Shown here: piece by piece, positions 1-7,796 of the stretch
Position numbering within the stretch: the first letter of the stretch is position 1
Layout of the letters: every line of letters begins with the position of its first letter
Source: Gordonia liuliyuniae
GTDB lineage: Bacteria > Actinomycetota > Actinomycetes > Mycobacteriales > Mycobacteriaceae
Assembly (NCBI RefSeq): GCF_021739025.1
Contig: NZ_JAKKOT010000001.1
Coordinates: 1 to 64,000, forward strand
Reading direction: 5' to 3'
DNA: 64,000 bases
The notes under the pieces: model-generated
Seen by the model: the letters and a program-made list of their open reading frames with translations, nothing else
Databases searched by the model: none
What the model was told of the DNA's origin: nothing
Translations under genes and position numbers: made by a program

Positions 1-46
1 GCCGCCAGCGTTCGTCCTGAGCCAGGATCAAACTCTCCAACAAAAA
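1..46 (-). rRNA. 16S rRNA, 5' end only (partial)
   Basis: Read on the minus strand, the first bases give the universal 16S start GAGAGTTTGATCCTGGCTCA followed by GGACGAACGCTGGCGGC. Only about 46 bases of the gene lie in the window; the rest is to the left. The mature 5' end is placed near position 46 by analogy with other actinobacterial 16S genes and may be off by a few bases. Confidence 0.95.
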
Positions 47-180
47 ACATCAAAACAACCAACCCCCCAAAAAAGGGCCAGCAATTTCAACACAAGCCAG
101 AAAGCAAAACCTGACCAATCCAAAAAAACTGACAAAAACAAAAAACTAACAAACAAAAATGTCCGTCAAAAATTCATCCC

Positions 181-209
181 TGCCACAAAAAATACAAAAA
201 AATGTGGCA
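181..209 (-). other. Hairpin in the rRNA leader
   Basis: TGCCACA at 181-187 pairs with TGTGGCA at 203-209 around a 15-base A/T-only loop. It lies between the boxA-like motif and the 16S gene and could take part in pre-rRNA folding or RNase III processing. A terminator role is unlikely because it sits inside the rRNA transcript. Confidence 0.5.
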
Positions 210-234
210 CAAGAAAAATCCATCACACACTATC

Positions 235-250
235 GAGTTCTCAAAGAACA
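235..250 (-). promoter_or_regulatory. boxA-like antitermination motif of the rRNA leader
   Basis: The minus strand reads TGTTCTTTGAGAACTC, close to the boxA-type element found in leaders of actinobacterial rrn operons, where Nus factors load to prevent Rho-dependent termination. Its position between the putative promoter and 16S fits that role. Confidence 0.6.
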
Positions 251-337
251 CACACCCACCAGCACCAACCCAAACAAATCAGGCCGAACTCCAGCGAACA
301 CATATTGTTATATCAACCGTTTCAGGCCGACCTTTCC

Positions 338-367
338 AACCTACCAGAGCGGGTTTCTCCCAGACAA
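338..367 (-). promoter_or_regulatory. Candidate rrn promoter
   Basis: On the minus strand TTGTCT (367-362) and TAGGTT (343-338) are separated by 18 bases, a good match to sigma-A type -35 and -10 elements of mycobacterial rrn promoters (TTGAC and TANNNT). It points toward the 16S gene about 290 bases downstream. Other promoters further upstream cannot be excluded. Confidence 0.6.
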
Positions 368-507
368 ACTCGCTCGGACTTCGTTGCCGAAGTCACAGTT
401 CGTGAGTTGAGATCGTCTGCCCTGGCTGGGGCTGAAATTGTCTGCGCGGCGTCGCGCTGACTTCGAATAAGTTACACACGTCTTGCCGAGGACACCAAAT
501 CGGCATG

Positions 508-1461
508 TCAGCGCAGTGTCTCGGGCAAGCGCGCCAACGTGAACAGGCGATCGTCGAAGAATGCGCCGACATGGACGACGGCTCCGCGGACGATGCTGAC
601 CACGTCGAGTTGGAATCGGCGCCACACGTCGCCGTCGCGCATGTACATGCCTGCGGCCGGCAGGCCGTTGCAGACGGTCGGGACCATCCTGATGTCGCCT
701 GCGGCAGCGGCCGGGCACTGCATGGCGGTGAGTACGCCGATCTCGGCGGCTCCCCGATACCACCCGGGGAACGGCGGCATCTCCCACACGGCGTCGTCAG
801 CGAGGACTCCGACGACGCCGTCGATGTCGTGGTCGGCGAACGCGCGACAGAATTCGTCGAAGACTGCACGTTCGGTGTCGGTCAGTTCGGATGCGCGACG
901 TCCGTCCTGCCGTGTCCCCTCTCCCACCGTGCGGCGTGCGCGAGCGAGCGCACTGTTCGTTGCCGCGACACTCATGCCCAGTAGGTCTGCGGTCTCGACG
1001 GCGCTGAACGCGAGCACTTCCCGCAGAATCAGGACTGCTCGTTGTCTGGCGGGTAGGTCCTGCATCGCCGCGACCATGGCGAGCCCGACGCTCTCTCGGC
1101 CCACCACGGTGTCTGCCGGATCGCCGATCGCCGCGTCGGGCAGCGGCTGCAGCCAGAGTCGTTCCTCGGCGGCGATCACCGGCATCCGCGGGTCGGACGG
1201 TTCGGTTCCGAGTCCGGTCGGGAGCGGCCGCCGCGACCGGCCGTCCAGCGCGGTGAGGCAGGTGTTGGTCGCGATCGTGTACATCCAGGTGCGGACCGAC
1301 GAACGTCCCTCGAATCGGTGGAACGCCTTCCACGCTCGCAGGTACACCTCCTGCAGCACGTCTTCCGCATCGGTCGCGGAGCCGAGCATCCGGTAGCAGT
1401 GGACGAGCAGTTCCGCGCGGTACGAGGCGGTGGCTGCCTCGAAGGACGGTTCGTCGATCAC
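508..1461 (-). CDS. ECF sigma factor with C-terminal SnoaL-like domain (SigG/SigJ type)
   Basis: An extracytoplasmic-function sigma factor that would direct RNA polymerase to a small regulon. Residues about 10-70 form sigma region 2 (YRMLGSATDAEDVLQEVYLR), and about 136-180 form region 4 with its helix-turn-helix (SAVETADLLGMSVAATNSAL). The last 120 residues are an NTF2/SnoaL-like fold with the tryptophan-rich MPPFPGWYRG segment. This architecture is typical of ECF41/SigG/SigJ-like factors, which lack a classical anti-sigma and use the C-terminal domain for self-regulation. I start it at GTG 1461 because AGGAGAAGGGG lies just upstream; a longer frame to 1563 would overlap the VOC gene. The VOC gene ends 29 bases upstream, so the two probably share a transcript. 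Confidence 0.9.
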   Translation of the reverse strand: MIDEPSFEAATASYRAELLVHCYRMLGSATDAEDVLQEVYLRAWKAFHRFEGRSSVRTWMYTIATNTCLTALDGRSRRPLPTGLGTEPSDPRMPVIAAEERLWLQPLPDAAIGDPADTVVGRESVGLAMVAAMQDLPARQRAVLILREVLAFSAVETADLLGMSVAATNSALARARRTVGEGTRQDGRRASELTDTERAVFDEFCRAFADHDIDGVVGVLADDAVWEMPPFPGWYRGAAEIGVLTAMQCPAAAAGDIRMVPTVCNGLPAAGMYMRDGDVWRRFQLDVVSIVRGAVVHVGAFFDDRLFTLARLPETLR

Positions 1462-1490
1462 GCTGTACCCCTTCTCCTCGACGACTCGAG

Positions 1491-1925
1491 TCAACCCTGC
1501 TGCGCCGCGTACGCCTGTGGCCCGACTTCCGCGGCTGCCGGATCCATCCACATGATCTCCCACGCGTGGCCGTCGAGATCGAAGAACGACCGTCCGTACA
1601 TGAACCCGTGTTCCTCGGTGTCGCCTGCGGTCGCACCGGCGGCCATCGCCTTGTCGACCACGGCATCGACCTCGTCACGACTCTCGGCGCTGAGGCAGAC
1701 GATGCAGCCGCTCGCCGCGTGCGCGTCGACGACCTCCTTCCCCAGTACGAAGCTCTTGTAGACGTCGCGCTGCAACAGCATCGCGACGATCGAGTCGCCG
1801 AGCACGAGTGCGAGCGCGTCGCCGTCGCAGAAGTTGTCGTTGAACTCGTATCCCATCGAGGTGAAGAACGCGCGGGACGCGTCGAGGTCGGCGACGGGCA
1901 GGTTCACGAAGATCATCTTGTGCAT
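1491..1925 (-). CDS. VOC (glyoxalase/bleomycin-resistance fold) protein
   Basis: A 144-residue vicinal-oxygen-chelate protein with two beta-alpha-beta-beta-beta modules. It starts MHKMIFVNLPVADLDAS and has the second-module signature DLDGHAWEIMWMDP near residue 120. Members bind a metal and act in isomerisation, ring cleavage or drug sequestration; the substrate cannot be told from sequence. It lies directly upstream of the ECF sigma factor, and VOC or DoxX-type genes often accompany ECF41-like sigma factors, so it may be part of, or co-transcribed with, that regulatory unit. Confidence 0.88.
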   Translation of the reverse strand: MHKMIFVNLPVADLDASRAFFTSMGYEFNDNFCDGDALALVLGDSIVAMLLQRDVYKSFVLGKEVVDAHAASGCIVCLSAESRDEVDAVVDKAMAAGATAGDTEEHGFMYGRSFFDLDGHAWEIMWMDPAAAEVGPQAYAAQQG

Positions 1926-2043
1926 GGGAGTCCTCCAGGTCAGCGGCGCCTCGGTCGGGTGCCGTCACAGATATAGACCCGCGCCGCACAGCAAACTGGT
2001 CGCTCCGGCGAGAAGTCGCGTTCGCCGGATGCATGATGGAGGC

Positions 2044-2361
2044 ATGGCAACCATCGAATTCCACATGGACGGTTCTCTCGCACGCGCGGCGCGACATCTC
2101 TGCCGGGTCTCGGTGCGGACCATCGCCCGCAACGCGGAGATCGACCCCGCAGCGCTCCGCAAGTATGAGAAGGGCGCGGACATCCTCGACGAGGCGCAGG
2201 TTCAGCGGCTGACCGACGCCCTCGTCACGTACGGGGCGATGTTCGTCGTGGAGGACGAGTTCGGTGGCGTCGGCGTGCGCCGCAAGTTCACGCGCACCGG
2301 GGTGCGGATGATCGAGAACTGGGAGAGCGAAGGCGGTCCCGTCGGCGACGATGACGTCTGA
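2044..2361 (+). CDS. Small helix-turn-helix (XRE-like) protein
   Basis: A 105-residue protein whose residues about 20-45 (SVRTIARNAEIDPAALRKYE) read as a lambda-repressor-like helix-turn-helix. The rest is charged and lacks a recognisable effector domain; the acidic tail ends GGPVGDDDV. The ATG at 2044 has GGAGG immediately upstream (2037-2042), so I reject the longer in-frame extension to 1834, which would overlap the VOC gene. It is monocistronic. The role is probably transcriptional regulation of unknown targets. Confidence 0.75.
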   Translation: MATIEFHMDGSLARAARHLCRVSVRTIARNAEIDPAALRKYEKGADILDEAQVQRLTDALVTYGAMFVVEDEFGGVGVRRKFTRTGVRMIENWESEGGPVGDDDV

Positions 2362-2406
2362 GCGAGGCGCCTGATAGGACGTGTAGGGACAGGCCGGGTG
2401 GGACTC

Positions 2407-2946
2407 TCAGCGCGCGAGTGAACAGATCGTCGGTGTGTCGTCCGGCACGCGCAGGACGCTAATCGCGTCGCCCGCGGCGACAGATCCGCGTTTGACGACG
2501 CGCAGATACGGTCCTGGCCGACGTTCCTGCGCGAATCGTTTGACCCATCCGTCGCTGTCGTCGCCCATCCAGCGAGCGAACGTCTGGCACGGGATCCGCG
2601 GCGACGTGACTTCGACGATCACGTCGTCCCCGATCCGCCACTGTTCGCCGACTCGCGCCGCGTTGACGTCGATGCCTTCGGTTCGCAGATTCTCGCCGAA
2701 GAATCCGAACGGGATCTCGCGTCCCAGTTCGCTCTCCCAGAAGTCGATGTCTTCCTGCGCGTACACGTAGATCGCCTTGTCGAGGCCACCGTGATGCTTC
2801 CGGTCGACCTGGACGTCGGCGTACAGACCGTAGTCGCCGACTTTGACGGGTCCGTCGACGTGGCCTTTGTCGATCGCGGTGACTCCTGCCCGCCCGGAAT
2901 CCGGGTGGAGGGCTCGGACGACGCAGACGGCGAGCACAGAGGGCAT
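2407..2946 (-). CDS. MOSC domain protein (YiiM-like)
   Basis: A 179-residue stand-alone MOSC-domain protein. It shows the N-terminal HHGGLDKAIYVYA segment, the family's conserved GFFGENL motif, and the conserved cysteine in TSPRIPCQTFARWM. MOSC domains handle molybdopterin-bound or activated sulfur. The YiiM branch contributes to reduction of N-hydroxylated compounds such as 6-hydroxylaminopurine. The ATG at 2946 (MPSVLAVCVV) matches the family N-terminus; the upstream arginine-rich extension is non-coding. Confidence 0.88.
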   Translation of the reverse strand: MPSVLAVCVVRALHPDSGRAGVTAIDKGHVDGPVKVGDYGLYADVQVDRKHHGGLDKAIYVYAQEDIDFWESELGREIPFGFFGENLRTEGIDVNAARVGEQWRIGDDVIVEVTSPRIPCQTFARWMGDDSDGWVKRFAQERRPGPYLRVVKRGSVAAGDAISVLRVPDDTPTICSLAR

Positions 2947-2980
2947 GGCGTCATGATACGTACCGGTGTTCCGACGCCGG

Positions 2981-3337
2981 TTACGACGACGCCGCAAGGA
3001 TCGCTCTCGGGTCGAAGGTCACGTCGACCGTGGAGATCTGGCCGTCCTCGATGTGTGTCCAGTTTGCGACGGCGGTCGCGGGCGCCCCACCCATGGCGAG
3101 GTCGAACCAGGTGATCACGTCGGAGCCGTCGGCCACCCGTTTGCGGACGACGATCGAATCGGTGCCTGCGGCCATGCCGGAGAGGCCTGAGAGGAACTCG
3201 TCGGGGCCGTTCGCCGTCCCGAACACGCCGGTGAAGCGGCAGTCTGGCGACAGATGTGCGGCGAGATCAGTGAAGTCCTTGCGGGCCCAGCAGTCGAAGT
3301 AGAGTTCGGCGATCGCGGTCGGTGTCATCGTTCTCAT
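2981..3337 (-). CDS. NTF2-like (SnoaL fold) protein
   Basis: A 118-residue single-domain NTF2-like protein: an N-terminal helix (AIAELYFDCWARKDFTDLAA), then the curved sheet with TGVFGTANGPDEF and VDVTFDPRAI. Such proteins are small hydrolases, isomerases or binding proteins, and no catalytic residues can be assigned with confidence. It is divergent from the LysR gene at 3408, so it is a likely regulatory target of that protein. The start may be ATG 3337 or the ATG three codons downstream. Confidence 0.75.
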   Translation of the reverse strand: MRTMTPTAIAELYFDCWARKDFTDLAAHLSPDCRFTGVFGTANGPDEFLSGLSGMAAGTDSIVVRKRVADGSDVITWFDLAMGGAPATAVANWTHIEDGQISTVDVTFDPRAILAASS

Positions 3338-3407
3338 ACATCTATGGTCGCGCGACCGAGATCATCAGTCCAACAGCTGGTTGTTATGAGAGCTAGCATC
3401 ATTGGTT

Positions 3408-4286
3408 ATGGAACTGCATCAGTTGCGATACCTGGTGGCGGTCGCCGATCTTGGCTCGTTCACCGCGGCCGCCGCTCGCTTGCACGTAAGCCAGTCCGGA
3501 GTGTCGGCCCAGATCGCCAAACTGGAGCACGAGGTCGGACATCGCCTGCTCGACCGGCGGGGGCGGACCGTCTCGGCGACGGCCGCCGGTCACGAAGTGC
3601 TCCCGCACGCGCGTGCTGCGCTCGCATCGATCGCCACCATCGACGCGGTCAGCGACGAACTGTCCGGCGTGGTACGTGGAAGCCTTCGCCTCGGAACCGT
3701 CATCGGCTGCACCGTCCCGGGTTATCTCGCGGGATTCGCCGCGTTCCGCCGCGCCCATCCCGGTGTGAGTGTCAGCGTCGTAGAGTCCAACTCCGACCTG
3801 CTCATCGACGATCTCGCGGCAGGCAGGCTCGACGTCGCGCTCGTCGCGCACACCGATCCGCTGCCTGACGAGGTCACCGGACTCACGGTGATCCGGGAAC
3901 CGGTCGCCGTCGTCGTTCCCGTCGGCCACCCGTGGGCCGCTCGAGACTCGGTCGCGTGCGCCGAACTCGTCGACGTCACCGTGCTGAGCCTGCCGCCCGG
4001 TACCGGCGTCCGATCCGCATTGGCGTCGACGTGCGCCGTCGCGCGCGTAGATGTGACACCTGCGGTGGCCGCGCATTCGCCCGATTCGGTCCTCGCCCTC
4101 GTCGAACTCGGTAGCGGTGTCGGCGTCCTGACGGCCGCCATGGCCGTCGAGCGGGATGCGTTGGCCGCGATTCCGGTGACGGACTCGGTCGAGACGTCAC
4201 TGTCGTTGGCCGTGGGTTCGACGCCGTCGGCTGCCGCTCGAGCAATGACCGCCGCACTCGCGAACGAGTTGCTGCCTGCCCAGTGA
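3408..4286 (+). CDS. LysR-family transcriptional regulator
   Basis: A 292-residue LysR-type regulator. Residues 1-60 form the winged helix-turn-helix (MELHQLRYLVAVADLGSFTA, LHVSQSGVSAQIAKLE), followed by a linker helix and a type-2 periplasmic-binding-protein-like effector domain (about 90-290). The ATG at 3408 is preferred over the TTG at 3402 because LysR proteins begin with ME(L/I)RQLRYF-like sequence. It is divergently transcribed from the NTF2-like gene with 70 bases between them, the usual arrangement for a LysR protein and its target. The ligand is unknown. Confidence 0.9.
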   Translation: MELHQLRYLVAVADLGSFTAAAARLHVSQSGVSAQIAKLEHEVGHRLLDRRGRTVSATAAGHEVLPHARAALASIATIDAVSDELSGVVRGSLRLGTVIGCTVPGYLAGFAAFRRAHPGVSVSVVESNSDLLIDDLAAGRLDVALVAHTDPLPDEVTGLTVIREPVAVVVPVGHPWAARDSVACAELVDVTVLSLPPGTGVRSALASTCAVARVDVTPAVAAHSPDSVLALVELGSGVGVLTAAMAVERDALAAIPVTDSVETSLSLAVGSTPSAAARAMTAALANELLPAQ

Positions 4287-4308
4287 TCAGCCTGCCCAGT
4301 AGTCTGCG

Positions 4309-5433
4309 GTGGTGGATCTGGACGAGTTGAAACGCTTCCCCGACGTGGACGGACCGAGTCTGCCTGCGTCGGACGCCGCGGACCGGCTGATCCTCGACGA
4401 GGCCGCCCCCCATCTAGCCGACGCACCACCGGGATCGGTGTCGGTGCTAGACGATGCGTACGGGGCGTTGACGATCGGGGCGTTGACGATCGGGGCGGGG
4501 GCCACCGACGTGCGCGTCCACCAGGATCTGCTCACCGGACAGCGGGCCCTCGCCGCGAACGCCGACCGCCTCGGTGTCGGTGGAGTCCACCCGCTCGGGT
4601 TCGCTCCGGAGGTCGTTGACGGCGCGCGTGTGGTGCTCATGCGCCTGCCGCGGTCGCTCGACCGGCTGGCCGAGGTGTCGGCGCTCATCGCAGCCAACGC
4701 GGACCCCGGCGTGGTCGTCGTCGCGGGTGGTCGGATCAAGCACATGTCGACGCAGATGAACGAGGTGCTCCGCGGATCGTTCGGGCGCGTGGACGTCAGC
4801 CATGCGCGGCAGAAGTCGCGGGTGCTGTTCGCGCGGGCGCCGAGGCGAGAGGCCGCCACCGAGCTTCTCGCTTCGTGGCCCAGGTCGGAGACCCACGACG
4901 GGCTGACCGTCGTCGCGCACGGCGGCGTGTTCGCAGGGGCCCGCATCGACATCGGCACGCGTTTGCTGCTCGAGGTGCTCACCGACGCGGTGCCGGTCGC
5001 GTCGACCGCCGTCGACCTCGCATGCGGCAACGGAGTCGTCGGCGCCGCGTTGGCGCTCGCCCGGCCTGCAGTGACTGTGACGGCGACCGACCGCTCCGCG
5101 GCCGCTGTCCGATCGGCCCGAGCGACCGCAGATGCGAACGGTGTCGCCGACCGGGTCGACGTCGTGCAGGCGGACGGCCTCGAATCCGTCGGGTCCGGAT
5201 CACAGGAGCTCATCGCGTTGAATCCGCCGTTCCACGACGATGCGGCCCTCTCGACGGGCATCGCACATCATCTGTTCGCCGAAGCTGCGCGCACGCTCGC
5301 GAGGGGCGGTGAACTGTGGTGCGTCTGGAATTCGCACCTGCGCTACCGCGGGTCACTCGAACGGATAGTCGGCCCGACGAGGCAGGTCGCGCGGAACGCG
5401 AAGTTCACGGTGACGGCGTCCGTGCGCCGCTGA
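4309..5433 (+). CDS. RlmG/RsmC-like SAM-dependent methyltransferase
   Basis: A 374-residue protein with a degenerate N-terminal methyltransferase-like domain and a C-terminal catalytic class I domain. The SAM motif is DLACGNGVVGAALA near residue 238 and the substrate motif is NPPFHDD near 304, the NPP(F/Y) signature of enzymes that methylate exocyclic amino groups of guanine in rRNA. The two-domain layout resembles RsmC/RlmG. Codons around 4462-4497 contain a perfect 15-base tandem duplication that repeats GALTI in frame. The start is GTG 4309 or the adjacent GTG 4312. Confidence 0.8.
   Translation: MVDLDELKRFPDVDGPSLPASDAADRLILDEAAPHLADAPPGSVSVLDDAYGALTIGALTIGAGATDVRVHQDLLTGQRALAANADRLGVGGVHPLGFAPEVVDGARVVLMRLPRSLDRLAEVSALIAANADPGVVVVAGGRIKHMSTQMNEVLRGSFGRVDVSHARQKSRVLFARAPRREAATELLASWPRSETHDGLTVVAHGGVFAGARIDIGTRLLLEVLTDAVPVASTAVDLACGNGVVGAALALARPAVTVTATDRSAAAVRSARATADANGVADRVDVVQADGLESVGSGSQELIALNPPFHDDAALSTGIAHHLFAEAARTLARGGELWCVWNSHLRYRGSLERIVGPTRQVARNAKFTVTASVRR
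4462..4497 (+). repeat. 15-bp in-frame tandem duplication
   Basis: GGGGCGTTGACGATC occurs at 4462-4476 and again at 4477-4491, followed by a partial third unit GGGGCG. It adds five residues (GALTI) to the N-terminal domain of the methyltransferase without shifting the frame, which fits recent replication slippage. Confidence 0.85.
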
Positions 5434-5443
5434 TCACACGTCG

Positions 5444-6046
5444 TCAGCGCGGCAGGAGACCGTCCAGCACGACGGTCAGGTACTGGTCGGCGATCTCGTC
5501 GATCGACTTCGCGCCGCCCGGCCGATACCAGCGGACCGCAACCCAGACGGTGTCGCGGAGGAACCGGTACACCAGGTCGACATCGAGATCGGGGCGGAAT
5601 TCTCCGTCGTCGACGCCGCGCTGAAGCGCCGACGCCCAGAGGGCACGGAATTCGATGTTGCGTTCGTTGATGTAGGAGAAGCGCTCCTGCCCGCCGAGCT
5701 GACGGGCCTCGTTCTGATAGATGGCGACCGCGGTGTGCCGCGCGTCGATCGACTCGAAGGACGCGATCACGAACTGGCGCAGCGTATCTGCCGCGTCCAG
5801 GCTGGCCGCGTCGATCTCCTGGTAGCGGGCGAAGAGCGTGTCCAGGAAGCCACGGAGCAGTTCGTCGACCATCGACTCCTTCGAGTCGAAATGGTGGTAC
5901 AGGCTCCCCGACAGGATGCCCGCGGCATCGGCGATGTCACGAACAGTTGTCGATCGCAGACCGCGTTCGGCGAACAGTTCGCCCGCGATCCCGAGCAGTT
6001 GGTCTCGCCGGGCCGAGCCCGCCGCGGTCGACTTCGCCGCCACCAT
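5444..6046 (-). CDS. kstR2: KstR2-type TetR repressor of the HIP (steroid C/D ring) regulon
   Basis: A 200-residue TetR-family repressor. The N-terminal HTH (RSTTVRDIADAAGILSGSLY, then HHFDSKESMVDELL) and the C-terminal segment (FRPDLDVDLVYRFLRDTVW, VRWYRPGGAKS) closely follow my recollection of mycobacterial KstR2. That protein represses genes for degradation of the bicyclic cholesterol metabolite HIP and is released by HIP-CoA. A 14-bp sequence fitting the KstR2 consensus lies 34 bases upstream of the start, which predicts autoregulation. In Mycobacterium tuberculosis kstR2 sits next to fadA6; here about 11 kb separates them. GGAGGC precedes the ATG. Confidence 0.9.
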   Translation of the reverse strand: MVAAKSTAAGSARRDQLLGIAGELFAERGLRSTTVRDIADAAGILSGSLYHHFDSKESMVDELLRGFLDTLFARYQEIDAASLDAADTLRQFVIASFESIDARHTAVAIYQNEARQLGGQERFSYINERNIEFRALWASALQRGVDDGEFRPDLDVDLVYRFLRDTVWVAVRWYRPGGAKSIDEIADQYLTVVLDGLLPR

Positions 6047-6079
6047 GTGCCTCCATTCACCTGCCTACCGATCCACCCT

Positions 6080-6093
6080 AGCAAGTGCTTGGT
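6080..6093. promoter_or_regulatory. KstR2 operator upstream of kstR2
   Basis: AGCAAGTGCTTGGT matches the published KstR2 consensus AnCAAGnnCTTGnT at every defined position. It lies 34 bases before the kstR2 ATG on the promoter side, so autorepression is expected. The consensus is quoted from memory of the KstR2 literature. Confidence 0.8.
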
Positions 6094-6134
6094 TTCGCTG
6101 GCGGGACGGCATTCGCCAGCGGCGACAGCAAAGG

Positions 6135-6170
6135 CGAGACCCCGCGAGCTACCGGGCTCGCGGGGTCTCG
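6135..6170 (-). terminator. Terminator hairpin after the aldehyde dehydrogenase gene
   Basis: A perfect 15-bp stem: CGAGACCCCGCGAGC (6135-6149) and GCTCGCGGGGTCTCG (6156-6170) around a 6-base loop. It starts 34 bases beyond the aldehyde dehydrogenase stop and separates that gene from the kstR2 promoter. There is no clear U tract, as is common in actinobacteria. Confidence 0.85.
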
Positions 6171-6203
6171 ACGTCGCCCGACCAGCGGGTCGGGGAGAAC
6201 GGG

Positions 6204-7712
6204 TCAGCCCTTGGCGGACTTCCGCGAAGCGCGCCCCTGGAGGAAGCGCCACATCGTCATCTGCATCTTGGTCAGACGCTTGTCGCTCTTGGTGAACGGC
6301 GCCGACATGATCTGCGCGAAGCTGATCGGCATCGTCGAGACCGTCACCGCGCGGGCGTGGCTGAACGTCTCGAAACCGAACTTGCCGTGGTAGCTGCCCA
6401 TGCCGGACTTGCCGACGCCGCCGAACGGCAGACCGCTCGACAACAGGTGCAGCGCGAAGTCGTTTCCGCTGATCGAGCCGCTGCGCGTGTTGTCGGCGAC
6501 GCGCTGCAAGTTCTCGTTGTCCTTGCCGACCCAGTACAGGGTGAGCGGATGGCCCGCCGAATTGATCTTGTCGATCGCCTCAGCCAGGTTGCGGTACGGG
6601 TAGACGGTCAGGACCGGGCCGAAGACCTCGTCCTCCTCCACCTTCATCCCCGCCTTCACACCGGTCAGCAGGGTCGGCGGAATCTTGCGCGCCTGTGCGT
6701 TCGGCAGATCCTCGCCCGCCGGGATCACCTGATGCTTGGTGGCGCCGAGCTCCACAGCGTCGTCGATCAGCCCGACGATACGGGTGTAGTTCTTCTCGTT
6801 GATCGTCGACGTGTACTCGCCGTTCTTGAGGATCGTCGGGAAATTCTTGGTCCAGCGTGCGACGACCTTCTCGGCGAACTCGCCGACCTTGCTCTCCGGG
6901 ACGAAGACGTAGTCGGGGCACAGGCAGACCTGCCCACCGTTCACCATGCGAGCGTCGGCGAGGAAGTTCGCAGCCTCGGTGATGTCCTGCACCGGGTCGA
7001 CGATCGCCGGGTTCTTCCCGCCGAGTTCGAGCGTCACCGGGGTGAGGTTCTTCGCGGCTTCCTGCGCGACCGACTTGCCGACCTCGGGCGAACCGGTGAA
7101 GAACATGTGGTCGACGTCGAGCTTCGCGAAGTCCGCGCCGCCGCCGTGCTTGCTGGTGACGACGGCGAACTCCTCGATCGAGAAGTAGTCGGGAGCGACC
7201 CGCGCGATGACGTCGGTGGTCTTCGCGGTGACCGACGACGGGCGCATCAGCACCCGGTTACCTGCGGCGAACGCCGAACCGGCAGGAACGATCGTCAGCT
7301 GCAGCGGGAAGTTCCACGGCCCCATGATGCCGACGACACCGAGCGGCTCGTGACGCAGGCGCTGCTTGTAACCGAGCAACCCCTGCAGCTTGGCGACGTT
7401 CTCCTCCTTCATCCACTTCTCGGCGTCGCGCCGCTGGTGGGTGAGGTCGATCATGCAGCCCGCGACGTCCGCGGCGATGGACAGTTCCCTCGGACGCGTG
7501 CCGAAGTCTTCGTTGAGCGCCTCGGTGATCTCGTCGGCGTGGTCGAGGAGCATCTGGCCGAGTCGGTTGATGCGGCTGACGCGAGTCTTCGCGTCGGGGA
7601 TCCCGTCACGCAGGAACGCGGCCTTCTGGATCTCGAGCAGCTCAGTCAGGCCATGCGCTTCGGACGACACCTTGTCGCCGGCACGCACCACAGTTTCTGC
7701 AGGCTTGGTCAT
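6204..7712 (-). CDS. Aldehyde dehydrogenase (coniferyl-aldehyde/class 3 type)
   Basis: A 502-residue NAD(P)-dependent aldehyde dehydrogenase. Visible are the proline-rich cofactor region GPWNFPLQLTIVPAGSA, the phosphate-binding FFTGSPEVGKSV, the general-base motif LELGGKNPAIV, the nucleophile region GGQVCLCPDY, and DEVFGPVL in the C-terminal half. The short N-terminus and the C-terminal extension resemble class 3/coniferyl-aldehyde dehydrogenases. The start is ATG 7712 (MTKPAETVV), preceded by GGAGGG. It is transcribed alone and ends in a strong hairpin. A link to steroid catabolism through the neighbouring kstR2 is possible, but no KstR2 box is seen upstream of it. Confidence 0.9.
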   Translation of the reverse strand: MTKPAETVVRAGDKVSSEAHGLTELLEIQKAAFLRDGIPDAKTRVSRINRLGQMLLDHADEITEALNEDFGTRPRELSIAADVAGCMIDLTHQRRDAEKWMKEENVAKLQGLLGYKQRLRHEPLGVVGIMGPWNFPLQLTIVPAGSAFAAGNRVLMRPSSVTAKTTDVIARVAPDYFSIEEFAVVTSKHGGGADFAKLDVDHMFFTGSPEVGKSVAQEAAKNLTPVTLELGGKNPAIVDPVQDITEAANFLADARMVNGGQVCLCPDYVFVPESKVGEFAEKVVARWTKNFPTILKNGEYTSTINEKNYTRIVGLIDDAVELGATKHQVIPAGEDLPNAQARKIPPTLLTGVKAGMKVEEDEVFGPVLTVYPYRNLAEAIDKINSAGHPLTLYWVGKDNENLQRVADNTRSGSISGNDFALHLLSSGLPFGGVGKSGMGSYHGKFGFETFSHARAVTVSTMPISFAQIMSAPFTKSDKRLTKMQMTMWRFLQGRASRKSAKG

Positions 7713-7796
7713 TGGGACCCTCCACTTCATGGCGAACCGCCATCGGTTGAGACAAATTCTGAAACTCATCCCAGCGTACCGGTCTCGTGGGATGAA

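Larger units (their letters stand above)
47..507 (-). other. rRNA operon leader and upstream region, no protein gene
   Basis: This 460-base stretch separates the 16S gene from the sigma-factor gene. On the minus strand positions 230 to 47 are strikingly T-rich for this genome, as in pre-16S leaders of Mycobacteriales. It holds a promoter candidate, an antitermination-like box and a local hairpin, listed separately. Short ORFs here have non-coding composition and I treat them as spurious. Confidence 0.75.

Noticed and set aside
181..209. Rho-independent terminator before the 16S gene
   Set aside because: The stem is only 7 bp, lies inside the rRNA leader and would cut off rRNA synthesis; processing or folding is more sensible.
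159..410. Small plus-strand ORFs in the rRNA leader
   Set aside because: AT-rich, Asn/Lys/Pro-rich translation, no ribosome-binding site, antisense to the rrn promoter region.
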